Source of the DNA: Gordonia sp. (in: high G+C Gram-positive bacteria) | Lineage (GTDB): Bacteria > Actinomycetota > Actinomycetes > Mycobacteriales > Mycobacteriaceae | Assembly (NCBI RefSeq): GCF_020438995.1 | Contig: NZ_JAGQTN010000170.1 | Span: 1-64,000, forward strand | Length of the DNA: 64,000 bases | Reading direction: 5' to 3' | Shown here: one piece after another, positions 1 to 9,596 of the stretch | Position numbering within the stretch: the first letter of the stretch is position 1 | Layout of the letters: each line of letters opens with the position of its first letter | Translations under genes and position numbers: made by a program | The notes under the pieces: model-generated | Database searches by the model: none | The model's input: the letters and a program-made list of their open reading frames with translations, nothing else | Told to the model about the DNA's origin: nothing

Positions 1-91
1 GTGGTGTCGTGTTCTTTCACCCAGCCTGGGCCAGGTTTCGAACGACCTAGCGAACCGCCGGATGCGAGGCCCGCACGTCCGGTGGTGTGAG

Positions 92-118
92 AGGAGGGCC
101 GGGAAACCCGGCCCTCCT
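92..118 (+). terminator. GC-rich hairpin downstream of an off-window gene
   Basis: A 12-bp perfect stem (92-103 with 107-118) closes on an AAA loop. It lacks a U-tract, which is common for actinobacterial terminators. It probably ends a gene lying left of the window; in M. tuberculosis the neighbour of this acyltransferase pair is fixB. The first 90 bases are open in one frame, but I could not match them to an electron-transfer flavoprotein C terminus, so no gene is called there. Confidence 0.5.
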
Positions 119-240
119 ACTCGATTGTCGGCGGCGTTCACCGTCAGTACATTCCGCGCCCGGACACGTTCACCGTGTCCGCACCGCCGTGACAGGTTCT
201 CGTCGCCCGAAAGTCGTTCCGGCAGGGTTGTATTCGGTTC

Positions 241-1068
241 ATGACCCAAGTGATCGACGGATCGTTGTTCTCGCCCACACGAATCGAACTGCTGTCCGCG
301 GGCCCGCTGCGGGTGCTGCTGTCGGAGCATCCGGACGACATCGCCGACGCACAGCGGCTGCGCTACCAGGTGTTCAACTCCGAGCCGGGCTTCTCCGATC
401 GCATCGGCGACCACGAGAGTGGCCGCGACGCAGACCGTTTCGATGACTTCGCCCAGCATCTGATCGTCCGGCACGACGAGGACGGCGTGATCGGCTGTGC
501 CCGTCTGCTGCCACCGGCCCGGGCCATCGTCGCCGGCGGCTGGTACTCGGCCACCGAGTTCGACGTGACGGGGCTGGGAACAATCGCCACGCAGACCGTC
601 GAGATGGGCCGGGCGTGCGTGGCCGCGGCGCACCGCAGCGGATCGGTGACCGCGCTCACGTGGGCGTCGGTGCTGCGCTACCTGGACATGACCGGCGTGC
701 GTTACGTGATGGGATCGGTCTCCGTTCCGCTGCGTGCCGATCCGGCCGCACAGCGCGGGGCGGAACTGCGGTCGGTGCGCGACCAACTCCTCATCAAGTA
801 CAGGTCCCCGTGGCAGGTGCGTCCGCTGACGTCGCCACACGTCGACGGAGTCGCGCTCGATGCCATCGCGGCGCATCCCGGGACCGCGCTGCCGCCACTG
901 CTGCGTGGCTACCTGCGTCTGGGTGCCAAGGTGTGCGGTGAACCGGCCGTGGACGATGCCTTCGACGTCGGCGACTTCCTGACCGTCATCGACCGTGAGG
1001 GTGCCACCCGGCGCTACCTCGACCGGCTCACCGCCACCGTCCAGCGACTCGCGGTGGCGGGACGCTGA
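241..1068 (+). CDS. GNAT-fold N-acyltransferase, OlsB-like
   Basis: The 275-residue product looks like the GNAT subfamily that includes ornithine N-acyltransferase OlsB and the M. tuberculosis Rv3027c protein. The segment around residues 37-50 (QRLRYQVFNSEPGF) is the typical start of this family, in which an acyl-ACP or acyl-CoA donor acylates an amine. It is followed without a gap by a PlsC-type O-acyltransferase, the arrangement of the OlsB-OlsA pair that makes ornithine lipids. The ATG directly precedes the family-like sequence; the ribosome-binding site is weak (GGCAGGG). The substrate is inferred from family and neighbour only. Confidence 0.8.
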   Translation: MTQVIDGSLFSPTRIELLSAGPLRVLLSEHPDDIADAQRLRYQVFNSEPGFSDRIGDHESGRDADRFDDFAQHLIVRHDEDGVIGCARLLPPARAIVAGGWYSATEFDVTGLGTIATQTVEMGRACVAAAHRSGSVTALTWASVLRYLDMTGVRYVMGSVSVPLRADPAAQRGAELRSVRDQLLIKYRSPWQVRPLTSPHVDGVALDAIAAHPGTALPPLLRGYLRLGAKVCGEPAVDDAFDVGDFLTVIDREGATRRYLDRLTATVQRLAVAGR

Positions 1069-2013
1069 ATGGCCGCACGCGGTTCAGTCGCGCAAATGCT
1101 AGCCCCGATCCCGGTCGACCGGGGGACCGAACTGCGCCTTGTACGGTTCGCAGAGCCGGCTCCCACGGCGTCGGGCATGGCGCGCAAGGTGCACGCCGCA
1201 CCGTATACCGGCCTGCACCCGTGGTTTCCGCTGAGCCCGTGCGGTGACGGATGTCTTGCCGAACATCGGGACACCGTGTCGGCTGCCCGGGCCGCGGGCC
1301 GGGTGGCTCGGGCGGCGGCAGTCGTCGCCGCAGCGGTATGGACCTGGCCATTGCTGGTGGTGTTTCCGAGATCGGGACGGCGCCGGTTTGTGTCCGGTCT
1401 GTCGCGGCAGCTGCTGGTGGCGCTCGGATTGACGGTGGTCGTCGACGATCGCCGGGCGGTCCCCGGCCGGTTCGACGGACTCGTTGTGGCCAATCACATC
1501 TCGTATCTGGACATCGCGGCGATCGCCGGGGTATGCCCGGCCCGGTTCGTCGCCAAGGCCGAGATCGCGGACATTCCGGGCGCCGCGGTGCCGGCCGTGA
1601 TCTTCAGGACGATCAAGGTTCAGCGGAACTCGTTGCGACAGTTGCCTACAACGGTAGGGGTCGTGGCCGCGCGGCTTGCCCGCGACAGGTCGGTCGCGGT
1701 GTTTCCCGAAGGCACCACCCGGTGCGGTATGAGCGCCGGAACCTTCGCCCCGGCATTCTTTCAGGCCGCCATCGACGCCGACGCGCCGGTTCTACCTGTC
1801 GGTCTGACGTTCACCACCGCGGCGGGCACCTGTGCCGCGGCGGCGTTCATCGGTGACGACGCGCCGTGGGACACCCTGCTCCGGGTGGTGCGCACCCGTG
1901 GACTGACAGTCCGGATCACCGTGCACGAGAGCCAAGCGCCGGGCACCGATCGCAGAGAGCTGGCCCTGCGGTGCGAACGGCTCATCGGGACCGCAGTGCA
2001 CCGGTCGCCTTGA
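1069..2013 (+). CDS. PlsC-family 1-acyl-glycerol-3-phosphate / lyso-lipid acyltransferase
   Basis: This 314-residue membrane-associated acyltransferase has the two PlsC motifs: NHISYLD at residues 142-148 (catalytic His and Asp) and FPEGTT at 212-217 (acyl-acceptor phosphate or headgroup binding). A hydrophobic stretch around 80-100 probably anchors it. The ATG starts on the base after the stop of the upstream N-acyltransferase, so the two are translationally coupled. As an OlsA-like partner it would add the second acyl chain to a lyso-ornithine-type lipid; phosphatidic acid synthesis is the alternative. Its last 32 bases overlap the 3' end of the convergent regulator gene. Confidence 0.85.
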   Translation: MAARGSVAQMLAPIPVDRGTELRLVRFAEPAPTASGMARKVHAAPYTGLHPWFPLSPCGDGCLAEHRDTVSAARAAGRVARAAAVVAAAVWTWPLLVVFPRSGRRRFVSGLSRQLLVALGLTVVVDDRRAVPGRFDGLVVANHISYLDIAAIAGVCPARFVAKAEIADIPGAAVPAVIFRTIKVQRNSLRQLPTTVGVVAARLARDRSVAVFPEGTTRCGMSAGTFAPAFFQAAIDADAPVLPVGLTFTTAAGTCAAAAFIGDDAPWDTLLRVVRTRGLTVRITVHESQAPGTDRRELALRCERLIGTAVHRSP

Positions 2014-5000
2014 CGACATCGAGCAGCCCGAGGTTGCTCGCCTCGGTCTCGATGTCGGCGATCTCCCGATCTCGTTGTGGGGAGGGCGGTTGGCGTGTGG
2101 CGGCGAGCAGTCGGCAGCGCAGCAGGGACGGCCGGCCGGCGCCGCGGACCGCGACATCGGTGGCATCGCGCAATGCCGTGTCGCCGGCTTCGTCGTCGCC
2201 GAGCAGATAGTGCAGCTTGGCCAGTGACAGGCCGACCGGCCCGACGCATCCGATCTGGCCGAGGGCGCCGATCCCGGTACTGTACGGGGCGAGGTAGTCG
2301 ATGAAATACTGTGCGTAGCTTATCAATTCGAGATCCGCCACGACATGCGCCAGCAACACCGCCTGACACAGCGAGGTCCACACCATCGGCCGGTCGTCGG
2401 TGAGCCAGATGGCGACCATCCGTTCGGCGAGGTCGTGATCACCTTCGGATCGGGCGACCATGGCGACGCCCGCGGCGAGCAGCACGGTGATCTGATTGTC
2501 GGAGAACTGATCGGCCATCGACCTGGCCCAATCCAGTGTCGATTGCCCGCTCGCGGGAAAATCGTCGGATTCGATGATGCTGTCGAGCATGTGGCGTTCG
2601 GTTGCCATGCCGATCATCGCGACGGTGTCGCTGCCGGCCACATACAGTTCGGTCATCTGGTGCACCTTGACCGCGGTGCGGAAGTGCCGCATCGCCACTT
2701 CGAAATCGCCGTGCCACACCGCCAGAGATGCCTCCATCCAGCGCAACTGGGCTCGCAGGATCGGGAGCCGGTAGCGTTCGCTGCCGACGATTCCGCGGCG
2801 TACCAGACGTTCGGTCTCAGCGACGTCGCCGAGCATCATCGTCGACATGGTGAGCACCGTATCGACGATGACATCATCGACATCTGTTGCGGCATAGTCG
2901 GTCCCACTACTACGCGGGTGACTGAGACTGCGGACGTGCCGGATTCGGGCGGCGAGTTCGATCGATTCCGGGGCATACTGTGCCACACCGGAATAGGTGA
3001 TCAGGCGGGCCATCAGCACGTCGACGAGGACGGCGTCGTCGCCGAGTTCGGCAGCAACGGCGTCGGCGCGATCGAGCAGTCCGGCGGGTACCGATGCATC
3101 GTGGTGATAGCAATATCCGACGGCCAGAGCGCTAAGGACCCGGGCCTCCGCCGGGCCGTTCCCGGCGACTGCATCCAGCGCGGATTCCATTGTGGTGCAG
3201 AGGTGTTCGTTGTCAACGTTGGGGCCGACCCAGGGCCAGGAACCGCCCGCCCGCAGCAGGATTCCCGCCAGCCTGCCCAGGGTGTCGGGCGCACCGGCGG
3301 CGATCGCCTCGTCGAGCCGCACCTCGACGACGGCCAGCGCCTGCTGAACCTGACCGGCGCGGGTCTGTGCGGTGAGCAGACCCATCAACAGGTCGTCGCG
3401 TTCGGTGACATCCTGATTGATCCGTGGCGCCGACTCGTAGATACGCAGCGCGGCATCGAGCCAGTACGCGGCCTTCTCCGAATCCCATGCGGCCGTGGCA
3501 TCCACGGCGGCGGCCCGGCAGGCGGCCACCACCTCGCGGGCATCGGCGACCGGCAGTGCGTCGACGAGGTGGGCGGCGCGCACCGCGCGAGAGTCGCTGC
3601 CACCGATCTCGCCCAGCACCCCGGCGATCCGCAGATGGATCCGTGCCCGGCGCAGCGGCCTGATCATGCCGAGCGCACCTTCGCGCAGCAGCGAGTGTGC
3701 GAACCGGGTGGTATTCGCGGGGAGTGGGGCACCGAACAGATCGTGCTGGGGTCGGGTCACCAGGATGTGTTCGTCGACGGCCTCGTCGAGACAGTCCGCG
3801 ATGTCGTCGGGATCGCGGCCGGTGACCGCGATCAGCAGTGGTACGTCGATATCCTCACCGATCGCCGCGGCGTAACCGATCACCTCCAGCACCGCCGGGT
3901 CCAGGGAGTTCAGACGTCGGTCCAGAATCGAGCGGATCGCCTCCGGGATCTGCTCGTCGTCCCGCGCGTGATGGGTGAGCCGGGCGAACTCCGTGACGAA
4001 CAACGGGTTTCCGCCTGTTCGCCGGGTGAGCAGATCGACGTCGGCCGGGGCCATCTCCTCCTGCGAGACGACCAGCACCAGGTCGGCGACCTCGTCACGC
4101 GACAGGCGTGGCACCGAGACCACCGTGGCCCCCGAGCGATTGGCGCCAGCGCGGAACCGCTGGACCTCGGGCCCGCCCTCACCGTCGCGAGCGGTGGCCA
4201 CGACGATGATCCGGCCACCGCGCAGCACCGACATCAGATAGGTGAACAACCCGAGCGACATCGGATCCGCCCACTGCAGATCGTCGACGACGAAGATGAG
4301 CGGTGCCGTCTGCGCGGCGCGCTCGAGCATTGTTTGTACCCGGTCGTAGACGGCGAACCGGGCGGTATCGGCGTCCGAACCGGCGGGCACCGACAACACC
4401 TGGGCGGGGTCGGCGCCGAGCGCCCGGCACGCCTGCCGCAGGGGCCACCACGCGGGGACGCCCTCGGTGTCGGGGCAGCGTACCCACACCACCGTCGCAT
4501 CGGGGTGGGCGGTGGTGGCCAGCGTCACCGTTTCCTCGGCGAGTGCGGTCTTGCCGATCCCTGGCGGCCCGGTCAGGAGCACCCACCGCGGGTCGGGTGA
4601 GGCCGTCGACACCACGTCACGCAGTCGCCGCAACTCCGGCGTCCTGCCGACGAACCGCGCTTCGGCCGGGGGCACGGGATCGGCCGGCCGCGCGGGGATG
4701 GTCTCGGCGGCCGGTGCACTGACCTCCACCGATCCCGTCCAGTGCGGCGGCCGTGGCCAGGCCGCGATCACCGGATCGTGCCGGAGGATCGCACCTTGCA
4801 GCGAGACCAGTTCAGTACCGGGGTCGAGGCCGAGTTCGGCGTCGAGCATCGTGGCGTGGTCGGTGTACGCCGTGAGTGCCTCGGTGCCACGGCCCGCGCG
4901 ATAGAGCGCCACCATCTGCAGCCACACCGTACGTTCGTGCAGCGGGTCGCGGATACGCAGCGCGGCGACCTCGCTCAAGGCGCCCGCAACATCGCCGCCG

Positions 5001-5551
5001 GCCAGCAGTGCACTGATATGGATGTCGTCCACGGCGTTCCGGGTCTCGGCCAGTGCGGCAGCCTCGGCCACCAGCCAGCTCGCCTCGCCCAATTCTCCGC
5101 CGGCCAGATCGCCGCGCCACAGAGCCAGCGCCGCCGATGACTCGGCGAGTGCGCGGGACCAGTCGCCGTCGTCGCGGGCCACGCGAGCGGAACCGGCGAG
5201 CCGCACGAAATCGGCGACGTCGACCTGATCGTCGCCGACGACAAGCCGGTACCCGGTGCCGACCCGCTCGATGGGTGAGGGGCCCGACGCGCCTGCCCGC
5301 AGCGCCCGGCGCAGGTTGGAGATGTAGGCCTGCAGGCTGGTCGTGGCCGCCGCCGGTGCCTCGACCGGCCACACTGTGTCGATCAATCGATCGACGGAGA
5401 CGACCGCGCCGCGCGCCAGGATCAGTGCGGCGAGCACGGCGCGTTGCTTGGGTGAACCGAGATCGACGGCGATGTCCCCGCGCCGCACCTGCAGGTCACC
5501 GAGTACCGCATATGAGCGGATACCCGAATCCGCGCTCGCACTTGCCATCAC
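1982..5551 (-). CDS. Large SARP/AfsR-type transcriptional regulator with BTAD and AAA domains
   Basis: The protein has 1189 residues from the GTG at 5551; an ATG directly follows at 5548. It starts with an OmpR-type winged helix (about 12-95), followed by a bacterial transcriptional activator domain (about 100-260). A STAND-type ATPase then has Walker A GPPGIGKT at 328-335 and a Walker B-like FVVDDLQWAD. The C-terminal half is helical repeats of TPR/MalT type. No C-terminal LuxR helix-turn-helix is visible. Such regulators usually activate nearby accessory metabolism. It is divergent from a FAD-dependent oxidase across 259 bases holding a 10-bp inverted repeat, so that oxidase is its most likely target (inference). 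Confidence 0.88.
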   Translation of the reverse strand: MMASASADSGIRSYAVLGDLQVRRGDIAVDLGSPKQRAVLAALILARGAVVSVDRLIDTVWPVEAPAAATTSLQAYISNLRRALRAGASGPSPIERVGTGYRLVVGDDQVDVADFVRLAGSARVARDDGDWSRALAESSAALALWRGDLAGGELGEASWLVAEAAALAETRNAVDDIHISALLAGGDVAGALSEVAALRIRDPLHERTVWLQMVALYRAGRGTEALTAYTDHATMLDAELGLDPGTELVSLQGAILRHDPVIAAWPRPPHWTGSVEVSAPAAETIPARPADPVPPAEARFVGRTPELRRLRDVVSTASPDPRWVLLTGPPGIGKTALAEETVTLATTAHPDATVVWVRCPDTEGVPAWWPLRQACRALGADPAQVLSVPAGSDADTARFAVYDRVQTMLERAAQTAPLIFVVDDLQWADPMSLGLFTYLMSVLRGGRIIVVATARDGEGGPEVQRFRAGANRSGATVVSVPRLSRDEVADLVLVVSQEEMAPADVDLLTRRTGGNPLFVTEFARLTHHARDDEQIPEAIRSILDRRLNSLDPAVLEVIGYAAAIGEDIDVPLLIAVTGRDPDDIADCLDEAVDEHILVTRPQHDLFGAPLPANTTRFAHSLLREGALGMIRPLRRARIHLRIAGVLGEIGGSDSRAVRAAHLVDALPVADAREVVAACRAAAVDATAAWDSEKAAYWLDAALRIYESAPRINQDVTERDDLLMGLLTAQTRAGQVQQALAVVEVRLDEAIAAGAPDTLGRLAGILLRAGGSWPWVGPNVDNEHLCTTMESALDAVAGNGPAEARVLSALAVGYCYHHDASVPAGLLDRADAVAAELGDDAVLVDVLMARLITYSGVAQYAPESIELAARIRHVRSLSHPRSSGTDYAATDVDDVIVDTVLTMSTMMLGDVAETERLVRRGIVGSERYRLPILRAQLRWMEASLAVWHGDFEVAMRHFRTAVKVHQMTELYVAGSDTVAMIGMATERHMLDSIIESDDFPASGQSTLDWARSMADQFSDNQITVLLAAGVAMVARSEGDHDLAERMVAIWLTDDRPMVWTSLCQAVLLAHVVADLELISYAQYFIDYLAPYSTGIGALGQIGCVGPVGLSLAKLHYLLGDDEAGDTALRDATDVAVRGAGRPSLLRCRLLAATRQPPSPQRDREIADIETEASNLGLLDVVKATGALRSR

Positions 5552-5614
5552 GGGGACATTCTAAGGGCATACGCCGGTAGGTTCCCTTTGCGTGAATCGC
5601 CGGATCCTGCGTGT

Positions 5615-5659
5615 CACTACCTGCCGACGATGCTGCGCATCCGTCTTTTGCAGGTAGTG
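5615..5659. promoter_or_regulatory. Inverted repeat between the BTAD regulator and the FAD oxidase
   Basis: CACTACCTGC at 5615-5624 is repeated in perfect inverse as GCAGGTAGTG at 5650-5659, with 25 bases between. The arms are preceded and followed by similar CG-rich bases (CGTGT and CGTAC). The spacing of arm centres is 35 bases, a little over three helical turns, so a dimer or two dimers could bind one face. It lies in the divergent intergenic region, the natural site for regulator binding. Confidence 0.5.
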
Positions 5660-5810
5660 CGTACGCTTGTCCGGGGAAGCCCCCGGCCCCAGACTTGTGG
5701 CGCCCGCAAGTGGCGCCCGGCCGCCGTCCAAGTCCGTTCCAAGAGGCCTGCAAGCGCCCTCTCCGACTCTGGTTGTCAGTAACCGAACAGACCTCACGAA
5801 GGAGATCGAC

Positions 5811-7184
5811 ATGACTATCAGCCCCATCGTTACTGAACTCGACCTGACCTCATTGCGGGCACTCGTCCGCGGCGCGGTCCACGGACCCGACGACGCCGGT
5901 TATGCCACAGCGGGTTTCAACCTCGCCGTCACCCGCACGCCGTATGCGGTCGTCGACGTCGCCGATGCCGATGACATCGCCGCCGTGATCCGGTTCGCCG
6001 GCACCTCCGGCCTGCGTGTGGCGGTGTTCGCGACCGGGCACGGCGGCGTCGAGGTCGGTCCCGACACCATCCTGGTACGCACCGCGGCCCTGGACACCTG
6101 CGAGGTCGACCCGGCGGCGAGGACCGTACGCATCGGCGCCGGCGTGCGTGTGCAGACCGTTCTCGACGCGGCGGCACCCCACGGGCTGGCCCTTGTGTGC
6201 GGCTCGTCGACCACGGTCGGCGTCGTCGGGCTTCTCTCCGGCGGTGGTGTCGGGCCGCTCGTGCGGTCCCATGGCGCGACCGTGGACTACGTGCGTTCGG
6301 TGCGGGTCGTCACCGGTGACGGCACCGTGCGGGAGGCCACGGCACAGGTCAATCCTGAACTGTTCTGGGGACTGCGCGGCGGCAAGGCCTCGCTCGGGAT
6401 CATCACCGAGGTGGTCATCGAGTTGCTTCCGATCCCCAAGATCTACGGTGGTGCAATCTATTTCGACGGTGCCGATGCTGCCGGCCTGCTCCGGGCGTGG
6501 CGCGACTGGGCCGCGGATCTGCCGCGGGAGGCAAGCACCTCGGCCGCGTTGATGCGCTTGCCGGAGATGCCGGGCGTCCCGCCGGTGCTGGCCGGCAGAC
6601 TCACCCTGGCGGTGCGGTTCGCCACTGCCTCCGACGCCGACACCGCGGCCGGGATGCTGGCACCGATGCGGGCGGTGGCGACACCCCTGCTCGACGGCGT
6701 AGCCACGATTCCGTACGCCGCGGTCGCCGCCGTGCATGCCGATCCGACGGTCCCGATGCCCGCACTCGAGGCGAGCACCCTGCTGCGGGACTTCACCGAC
6801 GGAACGATCGACGCGATCGTCTCGGCCGCCGGACCGCAGTCATCGTCACCGCTGGCCATCGTCGAAGTCCGTCAGTTCGGGGGTGCGCTCACCGACGAGC
6901 AGGCCGTGCGTAGTGCCCTCTGCCACCGTGACTCCGCGTTTCAGCTGTTCGCAGTCGGTGTCCTCGCCCCGCCGATCGCCGACCTGGTGCCCGCTGCCGT
7001 GGCCGAACTGCTGGCGGCGGTGGGGCCGTGGAGCACCGGCACCTCCCTGCCCAACTTCACGCCTTCCGGTGACCCGGACATGATCCGGCGATGCTACGAC
7101 GAGGACACCTACGCCTGGCTCGCGGCGCTCGCCGCCCGGCTCGACCCGCGCGGGGTCCTGCATACGGGCCAGGTCGTGCGGTGA
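5811..7184 (+). CDS. FAD-binding PCMH-type (berberine bridge enzyme-like) oxidoreductase
   Basis: A 457-residue flavoprotein of the BBE-like/6-hydroxynicotine oxidase superfamily. The N-terminal FAD-binding domain has ATGHG near residue 79, whose His is the usual 8-alpha-histidyl FAD attachment site. The downstream motif [14 protein letters not shown] contacts the flavin pyrophosphate. The C terminus has the BBE-type ending [17 protein letters not shown]. No signal peptide is seen. The frame is open upstream, but the ATG at 5811 follows a strong AAGGAGAT site (5799-5806), which decides the start. The substrate is unknown; many relatives oxidise alcohols, sugars or alkaloids and reduce oxygen. 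Probably controlled by the divergent BTAD regulator. Confidence 0.88.
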   Translation: MTISPIVTELDLTSLRALVRGAVHGPDDAGYATAGFNLAVTRTPYAVVDVADADDIAAVIRFAGTSGLRVAVFATGHGGVEVGPDTILVRTAALDTCEVDPAARTVRIGAGVRVQTVLDAAAPHGLALVCGSSTTVGVVGLLSGGGVGPLVRSHGATVDYVRSVRVVTGDGTVREATAQVNPELFWGLRGGKASLGIITEVVIELLPIPKIYGGAIYFDGADAAGLLRAWRDWAADLPREASTSAALMRLPEMPGVPPVLAGRLTLAVRFATASDADTAAGMLAPMRAVATPLLDGVATIPYAAVAAVHADPTVPMPALEASTLLRDFTDGTIDAIVSAAGPQSSSPLAIVEVRQFGGALTDEQAVRSALCHRDSAFQLFAVGVLAPPIADLVPAAVAELLAAVGPWSTGTSLPNFTPSGDPDMIRRCYDEDTYAWLAALAARLDPRGVLHTGQVVR

Positions 7185-7201
7185 GCCGGGGAGCGAGCGG
7201 G

Positions 7202-7219
7202 CGCCGTCCACCGACGGCG
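7202..7219 (+). terminator. Short hairpin after the FAD oxidase
   Basis: CGCCGTC at 7202-7208 pairs with GACGGCG at 7213-7219 around a CACC loop. It lies 18 bases after the oxidase stop. It has no U-tract, so it is a weak candidate. Confidence 0.3.
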
Positions 7220-7246
7220 TCCGCGCGCGCCGGATCGCGCGGGAAT

Positions 7247-7274
7247 TTGCCGGGGCTGCCCGCACGTTTATCCT
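7247..7274 (+). promoter_or_regulatory. Promoter of the cysteine desulfurase-mnmA operon
   Basis: A TTGCCG -35-like box (7247-7252) is 16 bases from a TATCCT -10 box (7269-7274). Transcription would begin only a few bases before the ATG at 7285, giving a near-leaderless message. Confidence 0.55.
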
Positions 7275-7284
7275 TGGCAGCGAT

Positions 7285-8493
7285 ATGTCCACACCGGCCC
7301 GGCCCCCCGTCTACCTCGATCACGCCGCATCAACTGTGATGCTCCCCGAAGCTGTCGAGGCGATGACTGCCGTCTACGCCCACCCCGGCAACGCGTCGTC
7401 GTTGCACGGTTCCGGGCGCAGGGCGCGCCGTCGGCTGGAGGAATCCCGTGAATCCATCGCCGCGGCGCTGGGGGCGCGGCCGTCGGAGGTCATCTTCACC
7501 GGCGGCGGAACCGAGGCTGACAATCTCGCGATCAAGGGCATCTACCGGGCGCGACGAGCGGAGAATGCGGCGCGGACCCGGATCGTCGTGTCCGCGGTGG
7601 AGCACCACGCCATTCTCGATCCGGCGCAGTGGCTCGCCGACAACGAGGGTGCCGAGTTGGTGGTTCTCCCGGTGGACGTCACCGGCGTCGTCTCACCCGA
7701 CGACCTGCGCGCCGAACTGGCCGCGCACGCGGCCTCGACAGCGCTCGTCTCCGTCATGTGGGCCAACAACGAGGTCGGGGCGATCCAGCCGATCACCGAG
7801 CTTGCCGCTCTGGGCGTCGAGTTCGGGGTGCCGGTGCATTCGGATGCCATCCAGGCCGTCGGGCACGTCGCCGTCGACTTCGCAGCATCCGGGTTGTCTG
7901 CTCTGAGCCTGGCCGCACACAAGTTCGGCGGACCCCAGGGCACTGGTGCGTTGCTACTGCGTCGCGACGTCGCGTGCGTACCGCTGCTGCACGGCGGCGG
8001 CCACGAACGCGACATCAGGTCGGGAACCCAGGACGTGGCGGGCGCGGTCGGCATGGCCACCGCGCTGCGGATCAGCACCGAGTCGATGGAATCGGCGACC
8101 ACGCGCATCACCCGGCTGCGCGACCGGCTTCTCGACGCTTTGCTCGACGTTCCCGGGGCAAGCGTGAACGGGCCCGTCGGCGCCCTGCGACTGCCGGGCA
8201 ACGCGCACGTGACATTCGGTGACTGCGAGGGTGACTCGCTGCTGATGCTGCTCGACGCCAACGGCATCGAATGCTCCACCGGTTCGGCCTGCACCGCCGG
8301 GGTGGCCCGCGCCAGCCACGTGCTCCTGGCGATGGGTTTCGACATGGCGCACGCCCGCGGGTCGCTGCGGTTCTCGCTCGGCGCGACCACCACCGACGCC
8401 GATGTCGACGCGGTGGCACAGGTGATCGGCGACGTCGTGGACCGGGCGCGCACCGCCGGGTTGGTTTCTGTTCGTGGAGGTGTCCGGTCATGA
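7285..8493 (+). CDS. iscS: Cysteine desulfurase (IscS/NifS family)
   Basis: A 402-residue PLP enzyme that removes sulfur from L-cysteine as a protein persulfide. Visible hallmarks are the N-terminal [12 protein letters not shown] at 106-108, the PLP lysine K213 in AAHKFGG, and the persulfide cysteine C336 in GSACTAG. Its stop overlaps the start of mnmA (ATGA), so the sulfur donor and the tRNA thiolase are coupled, as in the M. tuberculosis Rv3025c-Rv3024c pair. It may also serve Fe-S assembly. The short loop around C336 fits the IscS (group I) type. Confidence 0.95.
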   Translation: MSTPARPPVYLDHAASTVMLPEAVEAMTAVYAHPGNASSLHGSGRRARRRLEESRESIAAALGARPSEVIFTGGGTEADNLAIKGIYRARRAENAARTRIVVSAVEHHAILDPAQWLADNEGAELVVLPVDVTGVVSPDDLRAELAAHAASTALVSVMWANNEVGAIQPITELAALGVEFGVPVHSDAIQAVGHVAVDFAASGLSALSLAAHKFGGPQGTGALLLRRDVACVPLLHGGGHERDIRSGTQDVAGAVGMATALRISTESMESATTRITRLRDRLLDALLDVPGASVNGPVGALRLPGNAHVTFGDCEGDSLLMLLDANGIECSTGSACTAGVARASHVLLAMGFDMAHARGSLRFSLGATTTDADVDAVAQVIGDVVDRARTAGLVSVRGGVRS

Positions 8494-9596
8494 GAGTTCT
8501 CGCGGCGATGAGCGGTGGTGTCGATTCGGCGGTGGCCGCCGCACGTGCCGTCGACGCAGGTCACGACGTGGTCGGTGTGCACCTGGCGTTGTCGACGGCC
8601 CCTGGTGCACTGCGCACCGGGTCACGCGGGTGCTGCTCGCGGGAGGACGCCGACGACGCCCGGCGTGCCGCAGACGTGCTCGGCATCCCGTTCTACGTGT
8701 GGGATTTCGCCGACCGCTTCAAGGAAGACGTGATCGACGAGTTCGTCGATGCCTACGCCGAGGGCCAGACCCCCAATCCGTGCCTGACCTGCAACGAGAA
8801 GATCAAGTTCGCGGCGCTCGCGGACAAGGCGATCGCGCTGGGCTTCGACGCACTGGCAACCGGTCACTACGCCCGGCTCTCCGGCGGCGAACTGCGCCGG
8901 GCCGTCGACGACGACAAGGATCAGTCGTATGTGCTCGCGGTGCTCGATCACGCACAGCTGAGCCGGGCGATGTTCCCGTGCGGCGACACGCCCAAGCCGC
9001 AGATCCGGGATGAGGCCGCCCGGCGCGGCCTGTCGGTGGCCGACAAGCCCGACTCGCACGACATCTGCTTCATCCCCACCGGCGACACCCGCGCTTTCCT
9101 CGGCGCCCGGATCGGGATCCGGCCCGGCGCCGTCGTCGACGCCGATTCGGGGGAGAGGCTCGCCGAACACGAAGGCGTGCATGGCTTTACGATCGGCCAG
9201 CGCAAAGGGCTGGGTATCGAGGCGCCGGCCGCAGATGGCAAACCCCGCTACGTCACCGGCATCGACCCCGAATCCGGTACCGTCACAGTCGGATCGGCCG
9301 AACACCTGCAGGTGTGGACCATCGAGGCCGGGCGCGCCGTGTGGACCTCCGGTCAGGTGCCCGACGGCCCCGTCGACTGCGTGGTCCAGGTCCGCGCTCA
9401 CGGCGGTCTCGCACCCGCCCGGGCCACCCCCGTGACACGTGATGGCGAGGCCCGCATCGACATCGAACTGGCGCAGCCGCTGACCGGTGTCGCGCGCGGT
9501 CAGGCGGCCGTCCTGTATCTGCCGGACGAGGACGCCGGTGATCTGGTAATCGGTTCGGGTCGCATCATCGGCACGTCGTCCCTGGCGAAGGTGTGA
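8490..9596 (+). CDS. mnmA: tRNA-specific 2-thiouridylase
   Basis: This 368-residue enzyme adds sulfur at position 2 of the wobble uridine (U34) of Lys, Glu and Gln tRNAs. The PP-loop SGGVDS is at residues 8-13. The cysteine pair used in sulfur transfer is visible as PNPCLTCN (C98/C101) and HDICFIP. The frame stays open far upstream inside iscS, but the protein family begins at the ATG at 8490 ([10 protein letters not shown]), which overlaps the iscS stop by four bases. The C terminus is a beta-barrel substrate domain. The next gene starts inside its stop codon. Confidence 0.96.
   Translation: MRVLAAMSGGVDSAVAAARAVDAGHDVVGVHLALSTAPGALRTGSRGCCSREDADDARRAADVLGIPFYVWDFADRFKEDVIDEFVDAYAEGQTPNPCLTCNEKIKFAALADKAIALGFDALATGHYARLSGGELRRAVDDDKDQSYVLAVLDHAQLSRAMFPCGDTPKPQIRDEAARRGLSVADKPDSHDICFIPTGDTRAFLGARIGIRPGAVVDADSGERLAEHEGVHGFTIGQRKGLGIEAPAADGKPRYVTGIDPESGTVTVGSAEHLQVWTIEAGRAVWTSGQVPDGPVDCVVQVRAHGGLAPARATPVTRDGEARIDIELAQPLTGVARGQAAVLYLPDEDAGDLVIGSGRIIGTSSLAKV

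Noticed and set aside
1..90. End of an upstream gene (open frame to TGA 88-90)
   Set aside because: The 29 residues do not resemble the expected electron-transfer flavoprotein C terminus, and other frames are open too.
2345..4600. 751-codon open frame on the + strand
   Set aside because: It lies wholly antisense to the BTAD/AAA regulator. Its translation has His/Gly/Arg/Asp bias typical of the reverse frame of GC-rich genes and no domain.
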